Positions 1-5,278 of a stretch of DNA of 8,455 bases are shown one piece after another. Location of the stretch: the NCBI GenBank assembly GCA_903842475.1, contig CAIMMA010000631.1, forward strand, positions 1 through 8,455. The letters run 5' to 3'. Below the pieces are notes generated by a model. That model made no database searches, was not told the origin of the DNA, and worked only from the letters and a program-made list of their open reading frames with translations. The position numbers and the translations under genes are program-made. This DNA is from an uncultured bacterium (GTDB lineage Bacteria; Desulfobacterota; Desulfobulbia; Desulfobulbales; Desulfobulbaceae). Every line of letters begins with the position of its first letter. The first letter of the stretch is position 1.

Positions 1-749
1 AAAAAGCCCTGCAACTCCTCAAACTGGTGGGGCTTGCCGAGAAGGCCGACAACTATCCGGACGAACTCTCCGGGGGACAGAAACAGCGCGTGGCCATTGC
101 CCGCTGCCTGGCGATGGATCCCGAGATCATCCTGTTTGATGAGCCCACCTCGGCGCTGGACCCGACCATGGTCAGCGAGGTGCTGTCGGTCATCCGCCGC
201 CTTGCCAAAGAGGGAATGACCATGGCGATTGTCACCCACGAAATGGATTTTGCCCGGGACGTATCCAATCGGGTGCTGTACCTGGACGAGGGATGCATCT
301 ACGAAGAAGGAACGCCCCAACAGATCTTCGAGAATCCTCGCCGGGAAAAGACCCGCGCCTTCATCAACCGAATCCGCAGTTTCAACTATCGTATCAACTC
401 GCCTGATTACGACCTCTACGCCATGAATGCCGAGATCGAGGCTTTTTGCGAAAAGCAAATCCTCCCCCGGAAGACCCGGCACAATCTGCTGCTGCTTGTC
501 GAAGAGCTGCTCCAGATCTACAACCCGTACCTTCGCACAACGCCCCTTGACCTGACCCTTGCCTACTCGGAGAAGAAAGAAAGTCTGGAGCTTGTCTGCG
601 AAAGCAGGGGCGAGGCTGTCAACCCGCTTGATCCAAACCGGCTGCCGGATGAGCTGGGTTTGACCATCATCAATAATCTGGCGGCAAGCATTGCGTACAA
701 CCGGGTGAACGATACCAACAGCGTTACGGTGCTGATGAAAAAGAACTGA
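1..749 (+). CDS. Polar amino-acid ABC transporter ATPase (partial, 5' end missing) with a C-terminal RsbW-like domain
   Basis: The reading frame is open from the window edge (first full codon at 3), so the start and the Walker A half lie upstream; 248 residues are visible. Residues 22-30 are the ABC signature LSGGQKQRV, 42-48 the Walker B IILFDEP, 50-53 the D-loop SALD, and H79 the switch histidine (VTHEMDFARDV). This style is that of GlnQ/HisP-type ATPases, which energise uptake of polar amino acids at the inner membrane face. GlnQ proteins normally end near the equivalent of residue 125 (TRAFINRI). Here about 120 more residues follow. Residues 142-248 align by eye with RsbW/SpoIIAB-type HATPase domains: AEIEAFCEKQILP, then LLLVEELL at the N-box, ELGLTIINNL at the glycine box, and a terminal strand SVTVLMKK. 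The N-box Asn is missing (VEELLQIYN) and the first glycine box is poor (CESRGEAVNPLDP), so ATP binding by this domain is doubtful. Permease and binding-protein genes are expected just upstream. ABC identity is near certain; the C-terminal domain is likely. Confidence 0.93.
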   Translation, partial: KALQLLKLVGLAEKADNYPDELSGGQKQRVAIARCLAMDPEIILFDEPTSALDPTMVSEVLSVIRRLAKEGMTMAIVTHEMDFARDVSNRVLYLDEGCIYEEGTPQQIFENPRREKTRAFINRIRSFNYRINSPDYDLYAMNAEIEAFCEKQILPRKTRHNLLLLVEELLQIYNPYLRTTPLDLTLAYSEKKESLELVCESRGEAVNPLDPNRLPDELGLTIINNLAASIAYNRVNDTNSVTVLMKKN

Positions 750-760
750 ATTGTGCGGGG

Positions 761-775
761 GCCGGCCCGACCGGC
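761..775 (+). other. GC-rich hairpin after the ABC gene
   Basis: GCCGG (761-765) and CCGGC (771-775) form a perfect 5-bp stem around the loop CCCGA, 11 nt after the stop codon of the ABC gene. A competing palindrome GGGCCGGCCC overlaps it. No T-run follows, so it is not a textbook intrinsic terminator. It could protect the mRNA 3' end or slow polymerase before the STAS gene. In a GC-rich genome such a stem can also occur by chance. Confidence 0.3.
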
Positions 776-839
776 ACGCCCGGAGAGGACAAACTAAGAA
801 ACGTATCCCCCCGCTGAGAGGGGCCTAAAGGAGAAAGAG

Positions 840-1178
840 ATGGACATGCAAACGAGAAAGGAAACCAATGCAACGGTGGTGACGATAACCGGCAGACTGG
901 ATGCCGTGACCGCTCCGGAATACGAGAAAAAGTTCAACGAGCTGATCGCCGGGGATGAGGCCGGTTTTGTGGTTGATTTCGATCGGCTCGACTACATCAG
1001 CAGCGCCGGTTTGCGGGCCCTGCTTGCCACTGCCAAGCGTCTCAAGGTCAAAGGCGGGCTAATTCGCTTTGCCAATGTCAAGGGGCCGGTCAAGGAGGTG
1101 TTCGATATCTCCGGTTTCGGTTCCATCTTCCAGATGGAGGATTCGGTGGACGCCGCGCTGGCCAAAATGCCTGCGTAA
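840..1178 (+). CDS. STAS-domain anti-sigma factor antagonist (SpoIIAA/RsbV-like)
   Basis: A 112-residue protein that is one whole STAS domain, the usual size for this family. Strand 1 reads ATVVTITGRLDAVTAPEYE (residues 11-29), as in SpoIIAA/RsbV proteins. The signature loop DYISSAGLRALL starts at residue 51 and holds Ser54 and Ser55; Ser55 is the best candidate for the residue phosphorylated by the partner kinase. The C-terminal part (GGLIRFANVKGPVKEVFDISGF) is also typical. In the known pathway, unphosphorylated antagonist binds the anti-sigma ATPase and releases its target; phosphorylation by that ATPase switches it off. The start is supported by AAAGGAG at 827-833, 6 nt before ATG 840; an alternative ATG at 846 is less well placed. 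The next gene, its presumed kinase, starts 2 nt after the stop. No sigma factor or PP2C/SpoIIE phosphatase is in view. The ABC gene just upstream carries an RsbW-like domain that could be a second partner. Confidence 0.93.
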   Translation: MDMQTRKETNATVVTITGRLDAVTAPEYEKKFNELIAGDEAGFVVDFDRLDYISSAGLRALLATAKRLKVKGGLIRFANVKGPVKEVFDISGFGSIFQMEDSVDAALAKMPA

Positions 1179-1180
1179 CC

Positions 1181-1606
1181 ATGCAGGCGGATAAGATACA
1201 ATGCGCGGCGGCTCTGGAGCATTTGGCTCGGGTGACTGAATTTGTCGAGGACTGTGCCGACCGCTTCGATCTTGCGGCCAAAAAAAAGTTAGGCGCTCTG
1301 ATTGCCGTTGAAGAAGCTTTTGTCAATATCTGCAGCTATGCCTATCCGGAAGGAGAGGGAGAGGTTGAGCTTGTCTGCACAAGGGAGGGCGAGGCGCTCG
1401 TGCTTGAAATCGCGGATGCGGGCCGACCCTTTGATGTACTCTCACTCCCTGACCCGGACACGACCTCCGATATCATGGATCGTGAAATTGGCGGGCTTGG
1501 AGTCCATTTCATCCGTAAACTGACGGATGAGGTCAGTTATCGGCGGGAAAACGGACGGAATATTTTACGGATGCTCTTTAAGCGCACCCAAGAGGGTGCT
1601 TTCTGA
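1181..1606 (+). CDS. Anti-sigma regulatory factor / serine kinase (RsbW-like HATPase)
   Basis: A 141-residue stand-alone GHKL ATPase of the RsbW/SpoIIAB type. The N-box is AVEEAFVNI with E44, E45 and the Mg-binding N49; the first glycine box is ADAGRPFD (D79, G81); the second is GGLGVHFIRKLTDEV (G104, G105, G107). The final strand YRRENGRNILRMLFK is characteristic. All ATP-binding residues are present, so this is the intact kinase of the region and should phosphorylate the STAS protein encoded just upstream. No Shine-Dalgarno sequence is visible before ATG 1181, only 2 nt past the previous stop, which suggests reinitiation and a fixed stoichiometry with the STAS protein. Its target cannot be seen here; it may be a sigma factor elsewhere or a non-sigma partner. 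Codons 34-36 (Lys-Lys-Lys) lie in a run of eight A followed by G (1280-1288), a sequence that matches a -1 slippery site. Confidence 0.92.
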   Translation: MQADKIQCAAALEHLARVTEFVEDCADRFDLAAKKKLGALIAVEEAFVNICSYAYPEGEGEVELVCTREGEALVLEIADAGRPFDVLSLPDPDTTSDIMDREIGGLGVHFIRKLTDEVSYRRENGRNILRMLFKRTQEGAF

Positions 1607-1618
1607 AGCGTCATCGGG

Positions 1619-1647
1619 TTGAAAATCGGGAACCGTGGCCGTACACA
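1619..1647 (+). promoter_or_regulatory. Possible sigma-70-type promoter
   Basis: TTGAAA at 1619-1624 matches the -35 consensus at five of six positions. With a 17-nt spacer the -10 would be TACACA (1642-1647), which keeps only the T, A and second A of TATAAT. An AT-rich tract with TATTTT (1663-1668) lies a little further on. The weak -10 could mean an activated promoter, an alternative sigma factor, or chance. The position, in the only sizeable gap before the biosynthetic genes, is the main support. Confidence 0.25.
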
Positions 1648-1683
1648 TAGGTATCTCTTCATTATTTTAAAGGAAAAATCGTT

Positions 1684-1704
1684 ATGGGATTATCTGCCAA
1701 CTGA
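1684..1704 (+). CDS. Possible six-residue leader peptide (MGLSAN)
   Basis: ATG 1684 is preceded by AAAGGA (1669-1674) at a 9-nt spacing and followed by five codons and TGA (1702-1704). A ribosome-binding site on such a short ORF upstream of a hairpin (1760-1780) is the arrangement of a translated attenuator leader. The peptide has no run of a particular amino acid, which weakens that reading. It may be chance. Confidence 0.2.
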   Translation: MGLSAN

Positions 1705-1709
1705 ACAGA

Positions 1710-1738
1710 AATAACCGGAGCGTCGTGATGAATAACCG
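1710..1738 (+). repeat. Direct repeat AATAACCG, 21-bp period
   Basis: AATAACCG occurs at 1710-1717 and 1731-1738, exactly 21 bp apart, which would put two protein-binding sites on the same face of the helix. An 8-bp repeat is expected by chance fairly often in a gap of this size, so this is only a candidate operator. Confidence 0.25.
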
Positions 1739-1741
1739 CCA

Positions 1742-1786
1742 GGATCTACCGGGCACCCGCCGGTCCTGCCGCTTGACCGGATCTAC
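1742..1786 (+). repeat. Direct repeat GGATCTAC
   Basis: GGATCTAC occurs at 1742-1749 and 1779-1786, 37 bp apart, flanking the stem-loop at 1760-1780. The flanks partly match (an ACC/ACGG context follows each copy). The spacing is not a clean multiple of a helical turn. It may be a trace of duplication or chance. Confidence 0.2.
1760..1780 (+). other. Stem-loop in the leader
   Basis: CCGGTC (1760-1765) pairs perfectly with GACCGG (1775-1780) across a 9-nt loop. It sits about 70 nt before the ATP-grasp start codon and is not followed by a T-run, so it is more likely an operator or mRNA leader structure than a terminator. Confidence 0.3.
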
Positions 1787-1848
1787 GGTATCACCAGCTT
1801 CGAACTGGGCTAACGGGTGTAACGTCTGCCTGCAACAAGGAGTACAAC

Positions 1849-3879
1849 ATGAATCAAAAGAGTGCGCCTTCAAGCATTGCCCTTGTCGTCGATGGCTATT
1901 CGACCGGCCAGTTCTATCCCACAGCCCTGAGGGAAAAAGGACTGCGGCCAGTCCACGTTTCCTCTGGAACCGAGAAGCACTCCCCGGGCCTTGAGTCCTA
2001 CGTGTCCGAGGCGCTCGATCATATGCGCCATGACTACGAGACGCTTTTTCATGGCTGGAGCAACATGGACGACCTGGTTGCCAGCCTGGCGGCCATGGTC
2101 CCGTGCTGCGTCATGGCCGGCTGCGAGATGGGCGTTGAGATGGCTGACCAGCTGGCCCTGCGTCTCGGGCTGCCCGGCAACGACGCCGCCACAAGCCATA
2201 TCCGGCGTGACAAGCTGGCCATGCACGACACCCTGGCTCAAGTCGGTCTGCCGTCACTGGCATCACTGGCCACGGACAGCCTTGACGAGGCCCTTGCCTT
2301 TGCCGCAGACCTGGATTCCTGGCCGGTAGTGGTCAAGCCGCTTCGCAGCGCCGCCACCGAAGGCGTGCGCTTCTGCCGCTCAGCCGAAGAGCTCCGTGAT
2401 GCCTTCCATTGGCTCCTTGGCTCCTTTTCCCAATTCGGGGAACGCAATGCCCAGGTGCTTATCCAGCAATACGCCAAGGGGCGAGAATATGCGGTCAACA
2501 CCGTGTCCCGGGATGGCAGACATATCCTGTCCGACCTGTGGGTCTATGAAAAGATTCAAACACCCGGCGGTGCCCCCTTGTACGACAGGACCCAGCTCGT
2601 ACGCACCCTGAATACGGACCACCGTGCGATTGTCGACTACGCCTTCCAGGTCCTGGACGCCCTCGGCATCCGGATCGGTCCGGCCCATACCGAAATCATG
2701 CTCACCGATCGGGGACCGGTGCTTATCGAATGCGGTGCACGCCCCATGGGCGGGGCATTCCCCCAGGACCTGATCCGGGAATCACTGGGCCATACCCAGG
2801 TCCAATGGGCCGTAGACAGCTACGCGGATGCCGGTACCTTCGACTCCAATGCCAGGCAGCCATACCTGCCGACACACTCCATCTGCGTCAAATCGCTCAT
2901 CTCCACCCAGGAAGGGGCCATCCAGGCCATTCCCGGCATTGCTCTGGCGACGCGTCTGCCCTCCGTGCGCTACGGTAATTTCATCGGTGCGCTCTCCAAC
3001 GGCCAGGTGGCACGCACCGTGGATCTGCTCACCAATTCGGCCCATGTTTTTCTCTGCCACCAGGACCAGGCTGTGGTCGATGCGGACTGGGCCATCCTGC
3101 GGGAACTGGAAATCGAGGCGCAAAACCTACTGTTCGAGATGAGTCCCACCGAGGCATCCCTTGAAATCCAGGATGACTGGTTCGCCCATGTCCCGGACGA
3201 ATGCTGGCTCAAGCCCGAGGCCGAGTCGTACCGCGATGCGGACTTCATCTGGCAGGCGCTTGGGCTTTCGGCCGGGGAACGGGTGCTGGACTGCCCCTGC
3301 GGCGATTCCCGTGTCGGGGTGCATCTGGCTCAACGAGGTGCAATCGTAACCGGCCTGGACCTCAACCCCAAGTTCATTGCCCGTGCCGGTGAGCGGTTCG
3401 CAGCGGCCGGAATTTCCGCTCAACTTCGCGTCGGCGACATGCGCGAACTTGACGACAAGAACACCTATGACGTCATCGTTAACTGGTTCAACAGCTTCGG
3501 CTACTTCGGCATAGAAGATGATTTTCAGGTCCTTTTGCGTTTCGCGGAGGCCCTTTGCCCCGGCGGCAGATTATTGATGGAGGCTCCTAACCGGGCAGGT
3601 CTGCTCGACAATCTTGTCCGCCGGCATGAAGCTGAAAGCCGACAAAGCACCGTGGCTTGGGATGAAGTGACGGAGCGGCTGATAACGCATCTCACGGTTA
3701 CCGGTCCCGATGGAGTACGCGAAGTCAAATCCGGGGCACGGATGTACTCTCTGGCCCAGTACAAGCTGCTCATTCAGCTGGCCGGATTGCGGCTCGACCA
3801 GGTGTACGGCGAAGAGTTGACGCCTTTTAGAGAAACCTCCCGACGAATGATCATGGTGGCGGTCAAACCAGGGCCGTGA
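1849..3879 (+). CDS. ATP-grasp ligase fused to a SAM-dependent methyltransferase
   Basis: A 676-residue two-enzyme protein. Residues 1-115 look like the pre-ATP-grasp domain. The ATP-grasp core follows: RRDKLAM at 119-125, VVVKPLRSAATEGV with ATP-binding K163, EIMLTDRGPVLIECGARPMGG with likely Mg ligands E282 and E294 and R298. Residues 343-420 resemble the C-terminal lid of L-amino-acid ligases (EGAIQAIPG...). Such enzymes make amide or peptide bonds through an acyl-phosphate. After a linker, residues 465-676 are a class I methyltransferase: motif I VLDCPCGDSRVGVHLAQRG (479-497), the acidic end of strand 2 at LDLN (503-506), VGDM (528-531), VNWFNSFGYF (544-553) and PGGRLLMEAPN. The start is ATG 1849 with AAGGAG at 1837-1842, 6 nt upstream. 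Both active sites look complete. The likely role is joining an amino acid to another amine and methylating substrate or product, in the cytosol; the substrates are unknown. The 73-nt gap to the next gene suggests co-transcription. Confidence 0.88.
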   Translation: MNQKSAPSSIALVVDGYSTGQFYPTALREKGLRPVHVSSGTEKHSPGLESYVSEALDHMRHDYETLFHGWSNMDDLVASLAAMVPCCVMAGCEMGVEMADQLALRLGLPGNDAATSHIRRDKLAMHDTLAQVGLPSLASLATDSLDEALAFAADLDSWPVVVKPLRSAATEGVRFCRSAEELRDAFHWLLGSFSQFGERNAQVLIQQYAKGREYAVNTVSRDGRHILSDLWVYEKIQTPGGAPLYDRTQLVRTLNTDHRAIVDYAFQVLDALGIRIGPAHTEIMLTDRGPVLIECGARPMGGAFPQDLIRESLGHTQVQWAVDSYADAGTFDSNARQPYLPTHSICVKSLISTQEGAIQAIPGIALATRLPSVRYGNFIGALSNGQVARTVDLLTNSAHVFLCHQDQAVVDADWAILRELEIEAQNLLFEMSPTEASLEIQDDWFAHVPDECWLKPEAESYRDADFIWQALGLSAGERVLDCPCGDSRVGVHLAQRGAIVTGLDLNPKFIARAGERFAAAGISAQLRVGDMRELDDKNTYDVIVNWFNSFGYFGIEDDFQVLLRFAEALCPGGRLLMEAPNRAGLLDNLVRRHEAESRQSTVAWDEVTERLITHLTVTGPDGVREVKSGARMYSLAQYKLLIQLAGLRLDQVYGEELTPFRETSRRMIMVAVKPGP

Positions 3880-3881
3880 CA

Positions 3882-3896
3882 CTTTGCAGAGCAAAG
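3882..3896 (+). other. Small perfect hairpin between genes
   Basis: CTTTGC (3882-3887), loop AGA, GCAAAG (3891-3896), starting 3 nt after the ATP-grasp stop codon. There is no following T-run, so strong termination is unlikely. It may modulate how much message reads into the next gene. A TTG at 3884 lies within this hairpin, which argues against that codon being the start of the next gene. Confidence 0.35.
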
Positions 3897-3940
3897 GGTA
3901 CATTCTTTCCCGACAGGCAACGCCACCGAAACGGCAAATC

Positions 3941-3946
3941 GAAAGG
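3941..3946 (+). promoter_or_regulatory. Ribosome-binding site fixing the start at 3953
   Basis: GAAAGG ends 6 nt before ATG 3953. The frame is open back to a TTG at 3884, but the extra 23 residues (basic, low similarity to any domain) have no ribosome-binding site and begin inside a hairpin. The RsbW-like domain begins soon after 3953, so the shorter protein is preferred. Confidence 0.6.
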
Positions 3947-3952
3947 TTATCG

Positions 3953-5278
3953 ATGAAACAACAGACAATCCTGCAGCAGAGCGCCACGACGCGTGTCCCC
4001 TTCAGCGCCTCCTTCCTTGCCCTGGCGATGGAATTCATCGACAAGGGCGCACACGGTTTTGGCTATAACGACAGGGAGACCGGCGGTCTGGTGCTGGCGA
4101 TGGAGGAATTGTTTTCCTTTTATGTCCAGCAGGTCGCCGGCGAGTCAGCAATGGAGATCGAACTGGAGGATCAGGGCTACCGCCTGGCGCTCTCGCTTGC
4201 CTTCCGCATGGCCAATCCGGACATGCGTGCCTTTAACCTGACCTGGAACATTAGCCCTGACAGCGAGGAATCGTTGGCCATGCTCGGGCCGATGATAGCC
4301 GCCCGCAGTGTTTCCAGTCTGCGGCTCGATTTCGGCACCAACGAACAGGTGGTGCTGCGCATGACCAGGGACCGTGACTATGCTCAGGCTCGCCCTGTGC
4401 CGCTCCCCCCGGTCGATCTTGCCGCTCCGCTCCGGCTGCTTGAGCCCACTGCCGATGACCTCAGCCACTTTGCCGCCATGGCCACGGCCTCCGGTGCTCC
4501 TTTCCTCCCCCCCTTTCTCTCCCGTCCGGGTATGGCGGCCGATATGCTCTCGGTTGACCACCTGAACGCGCTTCTGGTCGCCCGCGGCGACTGGATTGTG
4601 GGCGGGGTGCTGTGGCGACCGCTGACCGACTCCTGCCTGGAGCTGTACGGCCCCTATATGTTCACCGCCGACCCGGACGACCATGGGCTCACCTTGTTGC
4701 TGGATGAGGCGGTCGGACGCATCTCCCGCTCCGTCTACCGGGGGCTGGTGCGGCGTCAAGGACCGCTGGCCGGGCATGAACGATTTTTCGATTTCCTGGG
4801 CGAGTTGGCATTGAGCGGACTCAGCGACGCGACGGCGCGCAGCACCTACTATTACCGGCAACTCAAGGAGGAGAGCGGCGGTGTGGTCTATTGCACCGGT
4901 TCGTTGGCTGCCTTTCTCGGCGATCAGTACGACCGTCTCTGTCTCCCCCGGCAGGTGCGGGAAACAGTCATTGATCCCTCCAGGCTCCGCCCTGCCTCGG
5001 TACTGGCGGTGGAACTGGAACCTGCCCGTTCCCTGGCAATCATCCGGCCCCTGTGCGCCGGCAAGGACATGGCCGCCAACCTGACCGCTCATCTCGACCT
5101 GCTGCGGAGCGAGGGGATCGGCAATTTTCTGGTTGAAATTAATACCGGTCGCAGCGAGGATACCGCCTTCGCGACCGCACTGGAGGAAACCGGCTTTGTC
5201 CCGCGCCTGGTGATCCCGGATGCCGGCCAGGGGGATCTGGTGATCTTTGATCATCCGGGCGGGGACCTCGTTGCATGA
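3953..5278 (+). CDS. Degenerate RsbW-like domain fused to GNAT-like acyltransferase region
   Basis: A 441-residue protein read from ATG 3953. Residues 12-145 follow the layout of an RsbW-type HATPase: VPFSASFLALAMEFIDKGA at the start, LVLAMEELFSFYVQQV at the N-box (46-61), strand LRLDFGTNEQVVLRMTRD at the end (123-140), which matches the family's final strand pair. The N-box Asn is replaced (EELFSF), and neither glycine box is recognisable, so the domain is probably unable to bind ATP. Residues 157-440 look like one or two GNAT (acyl-CoA N-acyltransferase) units: LRLLEPTADDLSHF, then LLVARGDWIVGGVLW, and near the end LRSEGIGNFLVEINTG followed by ALEETGFVPRLVIPD and DLVIFDHP, a common GNAT tail. 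The acetyl-CoA loop (R/Q-x-x-G-x-G/A) is not evident, so activity is unproven. The stop overlaps the next start (ATGA). An acyltransferase or a sensor derived from one is the best guess; the regulatory half is inferred from pattern. Confidence 0.7.
   Translation: MKQQTILQQSATTRVPFSASFLALAMEFIDKGAHGFGYNDRETGGLVLAMEELFSFYVQQVAGESAMEIELEDQGYRLALSLAFRMANPDMRAFNLTWNISPDSEESLAMLGPMIAARSVSSLRLDFGTNEQVVLRMTRDRDYAQARPVPLPPVDLAAPLRLLEPTADDLSHFAAMATASGAPFLPPFLSRPGMAADMLSVDHLNALLVARGDWIVGGVLWRPLTDSCLELYGPYMFTADPDDHGLTLLLDEAVGRISRSVYRGLVRRQGPLAGHERFFDFLGELALSGLSDATARSTYYYRQLKEESGGVVYCTGSLAAFLGDQYDRLCLPRQVRETVIDPSRLRPASVLAVELEPARSLAIIRPLCAGKDMAANLTAHLDLLRSEGIGNFLVEINTGRSEDTAFATALEETGFVPRLVIPDAGQGDLVIFDHPGGDLVA

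Larger units (their letters stand above)
1607..1848 (+). other. 242-bp intergenic leader before the biosynthetic genes
   Basis: This is the longest non-coding stretch of the window and its first half is visibly more AT-rich than the genes. It follows the anti-sigma gene and ends at the well-defined start of the ATP-grasp gene. It holds a weak sigma-70-like promoter candidate, a six-residue ORF with its own ribosome-binding site, two 8-bp direct repeats and one 6-bp stem-loop, each listed separately. I see no intrinsic terminator with a T-run and no riboswitch I recognise. It probably separates the regulatory genes from an independently started or attenuated biosynthetic operon. Confidence 0.5.

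Noticed and set aside
805..823. CCCC/GGGG complement just upstream of the STAS ribosome-binding site
   Set aside because: A 4-bp stem with a 9-nt loop is too weak to call a regulatory structure.
1736..1813. Short peptide reading ending IYGITSFELG before a TAA
   Set aside because: It looks protein-like at its end, but the frame has no start codon between the TAA at 1733-1735 and the stop, so it is either a gene relic or chance. I found no frameshift that links it to a recognisable gene.
3884..3952. TTG-initiated N-terminal extension of the acyltransferase-like protein
   Set aside because: There is no ribosome-binding site before the TTG, it sits in a hairpin, and ATG 3953 has a well-spaced GAAAGG.
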